Assembly: GCA_949298575.1 (NCBI GenBank)
Contig: CASFXH010000019.1
Span: 469 to 57,456, forward strand
Direction of reading: 5' to 3'
DNA from: an uncultured Parabacteroides sp.
GTDB taxonomy: Bacteria; Bacteroidota; Bacteroidia; Bacteroidales; Tannerellaceae
DNA: 56,988 bases
Shown here in pieces: positions 23,916-32,596 of this stretch. The notes beneath the pieces were generated by a model, which saw only the letters and a list, made by a program, of their open reading frames with translations, did not search any database and was not told the DNA's origin. Made by a program: the position numbers and the translations under genes. Within the stretch, counting starts at the first letter, position 1, and every line of letters begins with the position of its first letter.

Positions 23916-25988
23916 ATGAGTAAGTTCCTGAAAACACACATATTATTCCTTTTGATTTTATGGACGGCCCAAGCGTCCAGCCTGACGTTTGCCCAAGCGC
24001 CGACATTCTTGGTCCAAAACTACACGATCGACGACTATAAGGCCAGCTGCCAAAATTGGGAAATTTCCATCTCGCATTATGGCGTCTTATACATCGCCAA
24101 CACCTCTGGCCTGCTCACGTTTGACGGGAACACGTGGGAACTTTATCCCTTGCCCGACAAATCGCCTATCGAACGGGTCGTTTTCCATAACGACACGATC
24201 TATACAAAAGGCGAAAATTCATTAGGTTATTGGATCCGGAACGAAATGAACGACTTGGTGTACCAACCGATCAACCAACTGCCGCCCGATGTCTCGTTCA
24301 ACAAAAAAACAATCAATATCCCCTTGCCCGATAATATCCAGGCGTTAAGCCCGACTGTCGCGGTTCAAGTGGGCGGCCTTTCCGTGGTCGGCACAGCCCG
24401 ATCGGGCCTCTTTTTCCTAGACAAGGGTGGGCAGGTCCTCCGGCACCTGAGCACTCAAAACCAACTGCAAGACAACATTGTCCATTCCATTTGCGTACAA
24501 GACGTCAACTTGCTCTGGATCGGGCTTGATAATGGCATCGCGCAAATTGACATCAACAAATCCATCCGCTTGCTGGCGCCAAGAAGCCAAATCGGGAAAG
24601 TGGACGATGCCGCGTTGATCGACTCGACGCTAATCATCCGCTCCAACATGGGCTATTTCTCCAGTGAAATCCATAAGCCACAAGAACAGCTCACCAAGCT
24701 CTCCCAACAAGAAGGTGAGGCTTGGTTCAGGCATAAGCAGGAAATGCCCTACCAGCCAATCAATTTTCGTCTGTCGGACATCGACCCCATGGAAGTTTTC
24801 TCGAATCCAGACAACATTTACCAGGCCCCAAACCACATGTATTGGCTTACCAAAGACAACGAAGCGGGCCTTTTTGAGGGCACGAACGATGGAGCGACCT
24901 TAAAATGCCGAATCCTTTTCGACAATTACGGCTTCAACCTCATCTCGAGTGGACGACAGATTATCCCTCTCAACGACAGTTTGGGCATTGTGTCCACCAT
25001 GCAAGGCATTCTGCTCATGAATATTCCCCAAATGATCGCCGAGAGCTTTGGGAGTTTGACCATGCCCCAATTCAGCCGGATCAGCTACCAAGACAAGGAA
25101 GGCGAGCATTTCATCGCGCCCCACACGGGCCAAATCACGCTTCCCGACAATTTCCAAGAACTGTCGGTCAACGTCAGCACGACGGTCTTCACGCCCAACC
25201 ACCAAATCAGCTACCTCCTGGAAGGCATCACGGACGAATGGTCGCCTTGGCAACAAGACGGGACGATCTCTTTCCTCCAACTGCCCCAAGGCGATTACCA
25301 GCTTAGGGTCCGCAAATACCTTTCGCACGGGCCTTTCCCGGAAATCTCGATTCCAATCACGGTCAATCCCGCATGGTACAACAGCGGATGGGCTTACCTC
25401 GGCTATACGATCTTGTTTTTGGCCATCATCTTGTCGAGCCTCTATTTCTACTTCCGGACAGTCCGGCAAAAGGAAACACGGCGACTGGCGGAAGAGAAAC
25501 GCCAAGAACAACAACGCCTCTTGCGATTGAAAGAAGATCTTTTAAAGAAAGAATTGGAGAACAAGAACAACGAATTAATCCTGCAAACGACCGCCCTCGT
25601 CAAACGTAACCAAGCGATCCAAGCCTTGCTCGAGGAATTGGATAAGCAAAAAGAAACCCTAGGCGATCGTTACCCGAATAAACTCTACAATCGGTTGCGC
25701 GAGGCCATGGAAGCTGCCATCAATAACCAAGCGGATTGGATCCAATTCGAGAATTATTTCAACAGCGCCCACCAGAATTTTATTGAACGAATCCGGCAAA
25801 ACTTCAGCGACATCACGACAGGCGACCTGCGTATCTGTTGCTTGCTTCGGATGAACTTATCCACGAAAGAAATCGCCTCGCTGCTCAACATCTCGGTCCG
25901 TGCGGTCGAACTTCGCCGCTACCGTTTGCGGAAAAGATTAGGCTTAGAGAGCGACACTAACCTCGTCGAGTTCCTGATCAATTATTGA
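23916..25988 (+). CDS. Membrane-bound Y_Y_Y-domain regulator with LuxR-type HTH
   Basis: A protein of 690 residues: signal peptide/anchor (about 1-27), a beta-propeller-like sensor region (about 28-395) with IYHSICVQDVNLLWIGLDNGI-type propeller blades, a Y_Y_Y Ig-like domain (about 400-485), a transmembrane helix (about 491-512), a long Lys/Glu coiled coil (about 515-600), and a C-terminal helix-turn-helix of the LuxR/SpoIIIE-like type (about 625-690, MNLSTKEIASLLNISVRAVE). It lacks histidine-kinase and receiver domains, so the signal probably goes straight from the periplasmic sensor to DNA, as in other Bacteroidota one-component surface regulators. The propeller is shorter than in hybrid two-component systems. 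The target is unknown; the next gene is the SQR-like flavoprotein 195 bp downstream. Confidence 0.85.
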   Translation: MSKFLKTHILFLLILWTAQASSLTFAQAPTFLVQNYTIDDYKASCQNWEISISHYGVLYIANTSGLLTFDGNTWELYPLPDKSPIERVVFHNDTIYTKGENSLGYWIRNEMNDLVYQPINQLPPDVSFNKKTINIPLPDNIQALSPTVAVQVGGLSVVGTARSGLFFLDKGGQVLRHLSTQNQLQDNIVHSICVQDVNLLWIGLDNGIAQIDINKSIRLLAPRSQIGKVDDAALIDSTLIIRSNMGYFSSEIHKPQEQLTKLSQQEGEAWFRHKQEMPYQPINFRLSDIDPMEVFSNPDNIYQAPNHMYWLTKDNEAGLFEGTNDGATLKCRILFDNYGFNLISSGRQIIPLNDSLGIVSTMQGILLMNIPQMIAESFGSLTMPQFSRISYQDKEGEHFIAPHTGQITLPDNFQELSVNVSTTVFTPNHQISYLLEGITDEWSPWQQDGTISFLQLPQGDYQLRVRKYLSHGPFPEISIPITVNPAWYNSGWAYLGYTILFLAIILSSLYFYFRTVRQKETRRLAEEKRQEQQRLLRLKEDLLKKELENKNNELILQTTALVKRNQAIQALLEELDKQKETLGDRYPNKLYNRLREAMEAAINNQADWIQFENYFNSAHQNFIERIRQNFSDITTGDLRICCLLRMNLSTKEIASLLNISVRAVELRRYRLRKRLGLESDTNLVEFLINY

Positions 25989-26183
25989 GCGGATCTAGAT
26001 TTTCTATTCCATTAAAATAATAATTATCAGCTTTTTGAAACTTTTCCTAGAGGAGATGAGAAAGGATTGATGTAAGCTGGGAAAAAGTTTTTCCATCTTG
26101 CGAAAGTCTTGTTGTAGGCTAATATTTGGCCTGCTGAGCCGAGAATCGTTCCTTCGCGGCGTGATCTCTACCATGAGGTCCAA

Positions 26184-27566
26184 ATGTGTATCATGAACAA
26201 GCACGTCTTCACAGATCTAGAAAAAGAAATCAATCGAATAGGACATCTCAATCGCCGCGATTTCATGAAACTCGCCGCGATAGTCGGGCTGACATTCTCC
26301 AGCGCTCAAGAATCCAAAGCGGCTTCTAACGCGAGAGGAAAAATCGTCATTATCGGTGGCGGAGCCGCTGGTCTCAGCATGGCGGTTCGTCTAAAAAAGC
26401 GATTGAAGAATCCTGATATTACCCTCATCGATCCTAGCGATCGGCAATTCTATCAACCCGGATTCACGCTTATCGCCTCGGGCGTTTACGAGCCGAATGA
26501 TGTTTGGAAGAAGCAAGAAGATTGCGTTCCAAGCGGCATTAAATGGCTCAAGGATTCCGTCGCCGCTGTCGATCCCGTCTGGAACCAAGTCTCGACGGTC
26601 AACAACGGGAAAATCCCTTACGACTTCCTGGTCCTCACCCCCGGCTTGGTGCTCAATTGGGATAAAGTCGAGGGTTTCTCTTACGATCGTCTTGGACAAG
26701 GCAACGCCCATTGCATCTACGATTTCGAGGGCGCGCAAAAGACATGGAAAGCGCTCCAGGAATTCGCCAAGACAGGTGGGCATGGCGTCTACACCGACAC
26801 CTACACCAAGCACAAGTGTGGCGGCGCCCCGAAAAAGATCTGCCTTCTCACCGAGCATTACGCCCGCAAGCAAGGCACTCGCGATCGCCTCGACCTCGAT
26901 TATTTCACGGCCGAGAAAGCGCTCTACGACGTACCGTATTACACGCCTCGCCTGCTGGAGATCTATAATGAGCGCAACGTCCCCATCCATCTCAATACCC
27001 GCCTCAAGGGCATTGACCTCGAACGCAAGCAAGCGCATTTCGAGCAAATTGAAACCCGGGGCGACGAGAAGGTGGTCACGCCCATCGTGGAGGACTACGA
27101 CTTCCTGCACTTCACGCCTCCCATGTCGGCTCCGCGTTTCGTCTCGGAAGCGGGCCTGAGTTGGACGGAAGGCAAGCTAGCGGCCGACGGTTGGGTGATG
27201 GTCGATCAAGAGACATTGATCCACAAGAAATATCCCAACATCGTCTCGCTAGGCGACGTGGCCGGTATCCCGACGAGCAAAACCTCGGCGGCGGTTCGCA
27301 AACAAGTCCCCATCGCGGTCGACAACCTCATCAGCATCATGGAAGGCAAGGAGCCGACCAAGCGCTACGACGGCTATGCCGCTTGCCCGATCGTGACGGA
27401 CTATGGGCATGTTCTGCTCTGCGAGTTCAACTACGCCAAGGAGCCGGAGACCTCGTTCCCCTTCACGCTTCTCGACACCTCGCGTGAGCTATGGCCCGCA
27501 TGGTTACTGAAAGTGTATGTCTTAAAACCCCTATATTTCTATGGTATGCTGAAAGGGCTCGCGTAA
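26184..27566 (+). CDS. Sulfide:quinone oxidoreductase-like flavoprotein with Tat-type signal
   Basis: A 460-residue FAD-dependent disulfide reductase-like protein. An alternative ATG lies three codons in (MNKHVF). The N-terminus carries a twin-arginine-type motif NRRDFMKLAAIVGL (Arg24-Arg25), then the FAD-binding GGGAAG at about 58-63. Two Cys sit in contexts typical of sulfide:quinone oxidoreductase: Cys212 in KCGGAPKK and Cys401 in ACPIVTDYGH, equivalent to the redox pair of the type found in mitochondrial SQOR. By family role it oxidises sulfide (or a related sulfur donor) and passes electrons to quinone. The substrate here is inferred, not shown. A Crp/Fnr regulator is convergent downstream. 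A terminator follows at 27645. Confidence 0.83.
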   Translation: MCIMNKHVFTDLEKEINRIGHLNRRDFMKLAAIVGLTFSSAQESKAASNARGKIVIIGGGAAGLSMAVRLKKRLKNPDITLIDPSDRQFYQPGFTLIASGVYEPNDVWKKQEDCVPSGIKWLKDSVAAVDPVWNQVSTVNNGKIPYDFLVLTPGLVLNWDKVEGFSYDRLGQGNAHCIYDFEGAQKTWKALQEFAKTGGHGVYTDTYTKHKCGGAPKKICLLTEHYARKQGTRDRLDLDYFTAEKALYDVPYYTPRLLEIYNERNVPIHLNTRLKGIDLERKQAHFEQIETRGDEKVVTPIVEDYDFLHFTPPMSAPRFVSEAGLSWTEGKLAADGWVMVDQETLIHKKYPNIVSLGDVAGIPTSKTSAAVRKQVPIAVDNLISIMEGKEPTKRYDGYAACPIVTDYGHVLLCEFNYAKEPETSFPFTLLDTSRELWPAWLLKVYVLKPLYFYGMLKGLA

Positions 27567-27644
27567 ACACGCGGCTTAGCATGCCTAAACTAAATCAATC
27601 TAAATAACCGCTCCCTTTATTTAATTTGCCAGACTAAAGAGAAT

Positions 27645-27690
27645 GCCCCGGCCTTCCAACACGTATGGAGACCGGGGCTTCTCTTTTTCC
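27645..27690 (+). terminator. Intrinsic terminator after the SQR-like gene
   Basis: The stem GCCCCGG(c)CTTCCA / TATGGAG(a)CCGGGGC has a short ACACG loop and is followed by TTCTCTTTTTCC. It is a strong Rho-independent terminator on the plus strand, about 80 bp after the stop codon. Confidence 0.85.
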
Positions 27691-27705
27691 AAGAAACTTT
27701 ATGAC

Positions 27706-27855
27706 CGCCCGCGCTGCGCGGATTGCTCTCCGAGGTTCCGGACAGCCGCCCGCGCTGTGCGGATTTGCTCTCCGAGGTTCCGGACAGCCGCCCGCGCTGT
27801 GCGGATTGCTCTCCGAAGCTCCGGACAGCTGCCCGCGCTGTGCGGAAAGGCATAA
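27706..27855. repeat. 41-42 bp tandem repeat array (4 units)
   Basis: Units start with CGCCCGCGCTGTGCGG at 27706, 27747 and 27789, and with a variant at 27830, giving steps of 41, 42 and 41 bp. The remainder of each unit reads TTGCTCTCCGAGGTTCCGG or close variants. Across unit boundaries an inverted repeat ACAGC/GCTGT forms around CGCCCGC. It lies between the convergent SQR-like and Crp/Fnr genes, after the terminator. It is unrelated in sequence to the other arrays but has nearly the same period. Confidence 0.85.
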
Positions 27856-27940
27856 AAAACACCGCGACGACGGGGGGAATACCATCTTGGCCATTCTCCC
27901 CGCCGCCGCGAGCCTAAAAAATCAGAAAAAGAGCACTGAC

Positions 27941-28516
27941 TTATAAATCATGCCGGATTCGGCTCAACGATTCGGGCGCCATCTCAAGATAAGAGGCGAT
28001 ATGACAGACAGAAGCGCGTTTGGCCACTTCCGGCCGCTCGGCCCGGAAACGGATGTAGCGCTCACGGGCTGATTCGAAACGACTATTGTCCATGCGTGTT
28101 TGAAGTGCCGCGAGCGCCGACTCAAGCGCCCGGCAATAGAGTCGGTCAAGCGCCCTCGAATGGGCGAGGAGAGTCTTCAGATCGACATATGACATTTGGT
28201 AATAAGCCGTAGGCTCAAGCGCCTCGATTATGCGACTCGTGGTCTTCCTGAAGAAGATGCTTCTAGAACAAACCATCACGTCGCCATCGCAAGCGAAACT
28301 TTCCGTTATGTCACGCCCATCCTTGTAATAGAATTGGCGCAACAGCCCTTTCTTAACGAAGTAAAAGCATTTAGGGACAGTCTCAGCGTTCTGTAATTTC
28401 TCGCCTTTCTCCGCTTCGTGGTAGTCCACGATCGCGACCAACATGTCCAGATCCTCTGAAGGTATCGGCGACACGCGATCGGTATACATTTTCATGATTG
28501 TCCGCAGTTCATTCAT
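27941..28516 (-). CDS. Crp/Fnr-family transcriptional regulator
   Basis: A 191-residue protein. A cyclic-nucleotide-binding-type beta-barrel spans about residues 20-115 (with the motif YFVKKGLLRQFYYKDGRDITESF). A dimer helix and a C-terminal DNA-binding helix-turn-helix (ASVCHIASYLEMAPESLSRIR) follow. No Cys cluster of the FNR iron-sulfur type is seen. By family it senses a small ligand or redox change and regulates adjacent or distant genes. It is convergent with the SQR-like gene, so a functional link to sulfur or redox metabolism is a hypothesis from position only. Confidence 0.9.
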   Translation of the reverse strand: MNELRTIMKMYTDRVSPIPSEDLDMLVAIVDYHEAEKGEKLQNAETVPKCFYFVKKGLLRQFYYKDGRDITESFACDGDVMVCSRSIFFRKTTSRIIEALEPTAYYQMSYVDLKTLLAHSRALDRLYCRALESALAALQTRMDNSRFESARERYIRFRAERPEVAKRASVCHIASYLEMAPESLSRIRHDL

Positions 28517-28732
28517 ACGCTTATTTCAATAACCTGATTTATATCTTATCAAATAACTACTTGCGCTTTCAAATTTGCTGCCACAAAGGGAGCAAAACTC
28601 ATATTTTACAGCGAACGCTAAGATTAAATCGGACAAGAGAGCCTTTTTGATGCTCTAAAGAGAGATTTATAAATCTTAATTGTATAAAGCCTAGTCGTGA
28701 GATCAGCCTTTATTTTACCGCCCGTGTAACCG

Positions 28733-29323
28733 TCAACGGTGGCTTTTAATCAAATTCATGAACTCCTCCCGCGTTTTCGCTTGTTGGAAAAAGCCAGTGA
28801 AATCCGATGTCGTCGTGAGTGAATTTTGCTTCTCGACGCCCCGCATCTGCATGCACATATGTTGGGCCTCGATCACGACCATCACACCTAGCGGCTCCAA
28901 TGTCCGCTGGATGCACTCCTTGATTTGCATCGTCAACCGCTCTTGTATTTGCAAGCGGCGGGCGAAGATGTCAACCACCCGCGGGATCTTGCTCAAACCC
29001 GTGATGTAGTTCCGGGGGATATAAGCCACGTGAGCCTTCCCGAAGAAGGGCAACATGTGGTGCTCGCAAAGGGAGAAGAAATCAATGTCCTTCACGATCA
29101 CCATTTGCTTATAATCTTCCTCCTTGAACATGGCGGAACGTAAAACGGCCTCAGGATCCTCGTCGTAACCCTTCGTGAGGTACTGCATGGCTTTCGCTAC
29201 CCGCATGGGAGTCTTGAGCAGTCCCTCACGTCCCGGATCCTCGCCCAAGAGCTCGAGAATCGCCTTGTAATGTTCCGCCAACGCCTCGCGTTCGCGCTCG
29301 GTCTCGTCTATTACCATTGTCAT
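28733..29323 (-). CDS. folE: GTP cyclohydrolase I
   Basis: A 196-residue FolE that converts GTP to dihydroneopterin triphosphate, the first step of folate (and queuosine/pterin) synthesis. The zinc ligands are Cys86, His89 and Cys157 (motifs [10 protein letters not shown] and HMCMQMRG). The conserved [14 protein letters not shown]-type helix is at about 114-125. The length is standard. A second in-frame ATG is two codons in. It is the last gene of the minus-strand operon with the SPOR protein (18 bp upstream), tpiA, BT_3928-like, DUF1599 and M23 peptidase genes. Confidence 0.96.
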   Translation of the reverse strand: MTMVIDETEREREALAEHYKAILELLGEDPGREGLLKTPMRVAKAMQYLTKGYDEDPEAVLRSAMFKEEDYKQMVIVKDIDFFSLCEHHMLPFFGKAHVAYIPRNYITGLSKIPRVVDIFARRLQIQERLTMQIKECIQRTLEPLGVMVVIEAQHMCMQMRGVEKQNSLTTTSDFTGFFQQAKTREEFMNLIKSHR

Positions 29324-29341
29324 TGTATATTAAGGTAGAAA

Positions 29342-29884
29342 TTAATTCAGGGGTATCTTGATTTCCTCACGCACGATGTACATTTCTTTCGCGTAGGCCG
29401 GAAAAGCCTCGCGCAAGATCCGCATCATCTGGTAGGCTTCCTCATGCGAACGGAAATCGCCCACCCGCAGTTTCCAAAACGGTGCCGTATACGTGACGTA
29501 AGTCGGCAAGGTCGGGAAAAGCTCCTTGATCTCCTCCTCTTTCAGGAAAGCCTCATCCTTTGAGGCCCTTTGGCTGTTGCCGGAAAAGACCTGCGTGCGA
29601 TATCCTTGCATTTTCAGGTAAACCAAGCTGTCCGTCGCTTCCACGTTTGCGCCTCGCATCCGCTTGCCAATCAGGTTCTGGATCGCTTCCGACTGGTGGA
29701 CAACGACACTACCCTCGCCAGCGCCACTTTTTCCCAGCGCCTCGAAGATAGAGGAGTCGCCCGGCACAACGATCACCGTGTCGATCTTCCCCTTCACGTC
29801 GCCCATCACCACGATCTGCCCCCTCGCGGCCGAGAGGGAGAGGAAGAACCCTAAAAGGATCATGACACCCGAATAAAACCTCAT
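29342..29884 (-). CDS. SPOR-domain cell-envelope protein
   Basis: A protein of 180 residues from the ATG at 29884, chosen because MRFYSGVMILLGFFLSLSAARG is a signal peptide; the frame extends 17 codons further upstream without sense as an export signal. The C-terminal half (about 90-165) has the SPOR fold signature: YRTQVFSGN, a middle helix, LRVGDFRSHEEAYQMM and a terminal VREEIK strand. SPOR domains bind denuded peptidoglycan glycans at division sites. It lies between tpiA and folE in the same operon, an arrangement I recall from other Bacteroidales. The N-terminal part is of unknown role. Confidence 0.88.
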   Translation of the reverse strand: MRFYSGVMILLGFFLSLSAARGQIVVMGDVKGKIDTVIVVPGDSSIFEALGKSGAGEGSVVVHQSEAIQNLIGKRMRGANVEATDSLVYLKMQGYRTQVFSGNSQRASKDEAFLKEEEIKELFPTLPTYVTYTAPFWKLRVGDFRSHEEAYQMMRILREAFPAYAKEMYIVREEIKIPLN

Positions 29885-29960
29885 ACGCTTAAATTCCAAA
29901 AGAAAAGGGGGAGAGGTTGAGGCGATGGACCTCATCCCCTCCCCCCAGTTGTCAATACGA

Positions 29961-30716
29961 TTAGAATGCCTCGATAATCGGCATGAATTTTTCTACACTC
30001 AAAGAAGCGCCTCCAATCAAACCACCGTCGACATCCGGTTTCGCGAACAATTCCTTCGCGTTACCAGCGTTGCAGCTGCCACCGTAAAGGATCGTGCAAT
30101 TTTCAGCGACCTCATTGCCGTATTGAGCGGCCAGCGTCTCGCGGATGTGCGCATGGATCTCCTCAGCCTGATCCGCGGTAGCGGTCTTGCCCGTACCGAT
30201 CGCCCAAACCGGCTCATACGCCAAAATGATCTTCCCGAAATCCTCCGCGGAAAGGTTGAACAACGATTCCTTGATCTGGGCATCAACCACCTCGAAGTGC
30301 TTGCCCGCTTCCCGCTCAGCCAATACCTCGCCAATGCAGAAAATCGGTGTTAAACCATTCGCCAAAGCCAATTCAACTTTTGTCTTCAAGATTTCCGGTG
30401 TCTCATGATAATAAGCGCGACGCTCAGAATGTCCCAAGATCACATATTTCGCGCCCGTCGAAGCGACCATCGCAGCGGAGACCTCGCCCGTGAAAGCGCC
30501 CTTCTCCTTGTCCGCGCAGTTCTCAGCGGCTACGCCAATCTTGTTCGTATCAATCGCGGCGACTACGCTCGCCAAGTGCGTGAACGGCGTACCGATGATC
30601 ACGTCGCAATTCGGTGTTTTACCCTTCAAAGCCTCATCAAGACCTTTCGCCAACGCGAGCCCTTCTTGAAGAGTCGTGTTCATTTTCCAGTTTCCCGCTA
30701 CAATATTCTTTCTCAT
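29961..30716 (-). CDS. tpiA: Triose-phosphate isomerase
   Basis: A 251-residue TIM that interconverts dihydroxyacetone phosphate and glyceraldehyde 3-phosphate in glycolysis and gluconeogenesis. Active-site residues are visible: Asn9 and Lys11 in AGNWKMN, His96 in ILGHSERR, and Glu168 in [11 protein letters not shown]. The phosphate loop near [13 protein letters not shown] and GGASL is present. The length is standard and the ATG at 30716 is unambiguous. It is 24 bp downstream of the BT_3928-like gene and 76 bp upstream of the SPOR gene start. Confidence 0.97.
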   Translation of the reverse strand: MRKNIVAGNWKMNTTLQEGLALAKGLDEALKGKTPNCDVIIGTPFTHLASVVAAIDTNKIGVAAENCADKEKGAFTGEVSAAMVASTGAKYVILGHSERRAYYHETPEILKTKVELALANGLTPIFCIGEVLAEREAGKHFEVVDAQIKESLFNLSAEDFGKIILAYEPVWAIGTGKTATADQAEEIHAHIRETLAAQYGNEVAENCTILYGGSCNAGNAKELFAKPDVDGGLIGGASLSVEKFMPIIEAF

Positions 30717-30740
30717 AACTTTAAAAATTATAATTGTAAA

Positions 30741-32036
30741 CTAATTTTCCGTTTCTTCCTCTGTCTTTCGCGACCGTTTCCGGTAACGAGTCCAGTCATA
30801 CATCCAAACCAGCGACAAAGGTACAATAAAAGTCAACAAGTTAGTAAATAATTTAACATCTTCTTCCCTTTTTTGCGCTTTATTTCCAGCGACAAACGGG
30901 CCGAAAACCTCATCCAGGCGCTCGAAGGGAGGGAAATCGTTATAATGCCACTTCGCCAAGATCGTTCCCTCGCGCATCAACACCAAACCAGGGTTCGAAC
31001 GCACAATCGTTTTCAGCAATACCGCGTCGGCGAAAAGATAGGGGTATTCCGCCCCCGTGTTATCGGTCCATGCCGCCATCGCCTCCCGCGATGAGCCCGT
31101 AAGGCAATAGAACTTCCAACCCCGCTCCACCGCATAATCATAAATACTGTTGATCTCATCGATCCGCTCGTCATCCGCATCCTCTAAACGGGGCGAGACC
31201 AGCCAGAACATCAAACCGGAATCCGACAAGAGGCTTTCCGTAACTTCCTCATCCCGCAGATTGTACACATTAAAAGCCGAGATAGGCGGTACATACCCTT
31301 GCTTGATCAGTTTCGTCCGCGATTCCACGAACACCCATGTACTGTCGTCCGTCGGGACATCCTCCAACGAGAAAACTTTCTGGACTCCGTCTTTCTCGTA
31401 TACGAAAGAATAATCATACTCATCCACCGGAGCGCCTTCCGGTATCTCCATCAACGCCGGGATATTCGCCCCCACCTTATATGGCCTGAAATCCAATATG
31501 GGCAAATGATTATAATTCATATACCCAAACCCGATCGAGAACAAGTAAGCGAAAAACGCGACAAACCAATACGTGTGCGGCGAGAAACAAGGAAACAGCT
31601 TTCGGTGATGCCTAAACACGTAAATAGCCGCCGCCAGCAACACCACGTTTTTGTAAAACGTTTGCCAATTGGTAATCACCACCGCGTCTCCAAAACACCC
31701 GCAATCGGAAACTGGATTGAACAACGCGAGATACAGCGTTAATGGCGTCATGAAAAGCATCATTAAAAGCAGGCAAAACGTCGTGTAACGCCGATAAACC
31801 CCTAGCGTCACGCAAACGCCCAAAACGAATTCAATCGCCGCTAAGTTAAAAGAGAAGAACGTGGAAAACGGATGCAAAAAATTCCACCCGAAAGCCGTCA
31901 GGTAATCATCGATCTTGATCGCCCCGCCCATCGGGTCGACCGCCTTCACGAATCCGGAGAAAATAAATACGCTTCCCAAAAGGATACGAGAAAACTCAAG
32001 GATGATCTTTTCTATGAGTTCCCTTCTCGCCTTCAT
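30741..32036 (-). CDS. BT_3928-type DoxX-like membrane protein
   Basis: A 431-residue protein whose N-terminal half (about 1-165) has four or more transmembrane helices and a DoxX-like opening (ILLGSVFIFSGFVKAVDP) with a Cys pair in SDCGCFGD at about 113-118. The C-terminal half is soluble (about 190-400) with a thioredoxin-like pattern, followed by a final membrane helix and a basic tail. Family members are conserved in Bacteroidales next to tpiA. The function is unknown; the DoxX-like part with CGC suggests a thiol or redox role, which is inference. Its ATG overlaps the DUF1599 stop as ATGA, indicating translational coupling. Confidence 0.85.
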   Translation of the reverse strand: MKARRELIEKIILEFSRILLGSVFIFSGFVKAVDPMGGAIKIDDYLTAFGWNFLHPFSTFFSFNLAAIEFVLGVCVTLGVYRRYTTFCLLLMMLFMTPLTLYLALFNPVSDCGCFGDAVVITNWQTFYKNVVLLAAAIYVFRHHRKLFPCFSPHTYWFVAFFAYLFSIGFGYMNYNHLPILDFRPYKVGANIPALMEIPEGAPVDEYDYSFVYEKDGVQKVFSLEDVPTDDSTWVFVESRTKLIKQGYVPPISAFNVYNLRDEEVTESLLSDSGLMFWLVSPRLEDADDERIDEINSIYDYAVERGWKFYCLTGSSREAMAAWTDNTGAEYPYLFADAVLLKTIVRSNPGLVLMREGTILAKWHYNDFPPFERLDEVFGPFVAGNKAQKREEDVKLFTNLLTFIVPLSLVWMYDWTRYRKRSRKTEEETEN

Positions 32037-32575
32037 TCCCCAAAATCCAATTTAATTAAGCCAAACAAAGAATAGTTGATCATGTCCATGTAGTTGGCGT
32101 CCACACCTTCCGAGACGAGTGTCTGCCCTCCATGATCCTCGATTTGTTTTACCCGATAAAGTTTCATCAATATCAAGTCGGTATAAGAACTGATCCGCAT
32201 ACTCCGCCAAGCCTCATCATAATCATGATTCTTGGCGAACATCAATTCTTCGGTTGCCGTCATATAATGGTCATACAAATCCAACGCTTTTTCCGACGAG
32301 ATATCCACACTGTCGGAAAAGCCCAAGTTCAGCTGGATCAGCCCAATAATGCCATAATTGACAATCGCGATAAATTCCGGACGGATCCCTTCCGCCACCA
32401 AACTGACCTTCTTTTCCTCCAAGCTCCGGATCCGGTTCGCCTTGATAAAGAGCTGATCGGTCACGGAACGAGGGCGCATGATCCGCCACGAAGGTCCATA
32501 ATCCTTCAACTTTTTCTCAAAGATATCCCGGCAAACGGAAATAACCTGTTCAAACTGCTCTTTCGTATTCGGCAT
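32033..32575 (-). CDS. DUF1599 protein with internal duplication
   Basis: A 180-residue protein made of two homologous halves: about 10-85 contains DYGPSWRIMRPRSVTDQ and ANRIRSLEE, and about 95-178 contains DYDEAWRSMRISSYTD and LYRVKQIED. Each half ends with a (V/M)NYGIIGLIQL / INYSLFGLIKL helix. The helical Asp-Tyr-Trp-Arg pattern recalls the DUF1599 / MazG-like all-alpha nucleotide hydrolases, but a pyrophosphatase activity is only a guess. It overlaps the BT_3928-like start by four bases and lies 21 bp after the M23 peptidase gene. Confidence 0.87.
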   Translation of the reverse strand: MPNTKEQFEQVISVCRDIFEKKLKDYGPSWRIMRPRSVTDQLFIKANRIRSLEEKKVSLVAEGIRPEFIAIVNYGIIGLIQLNLGFSDSVDISSEKALDLYDHYMTATEELMFAKNHDYDEAWRSMRISSYTDLILMKLYRVKQIEDHGGQTLVSEGVDANYMDMINYSLFGLIKLDFGE

Positions 32576-32596
32576 GCGGTCCGCACATATTTAAAT

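Noticed and set aside
26004-26204. Small minus-strand gene before the SQR-like gene
   Set aside because: No ribosome site, no family, and it overlaps the SQR start; composition is that of intergenic DNA.
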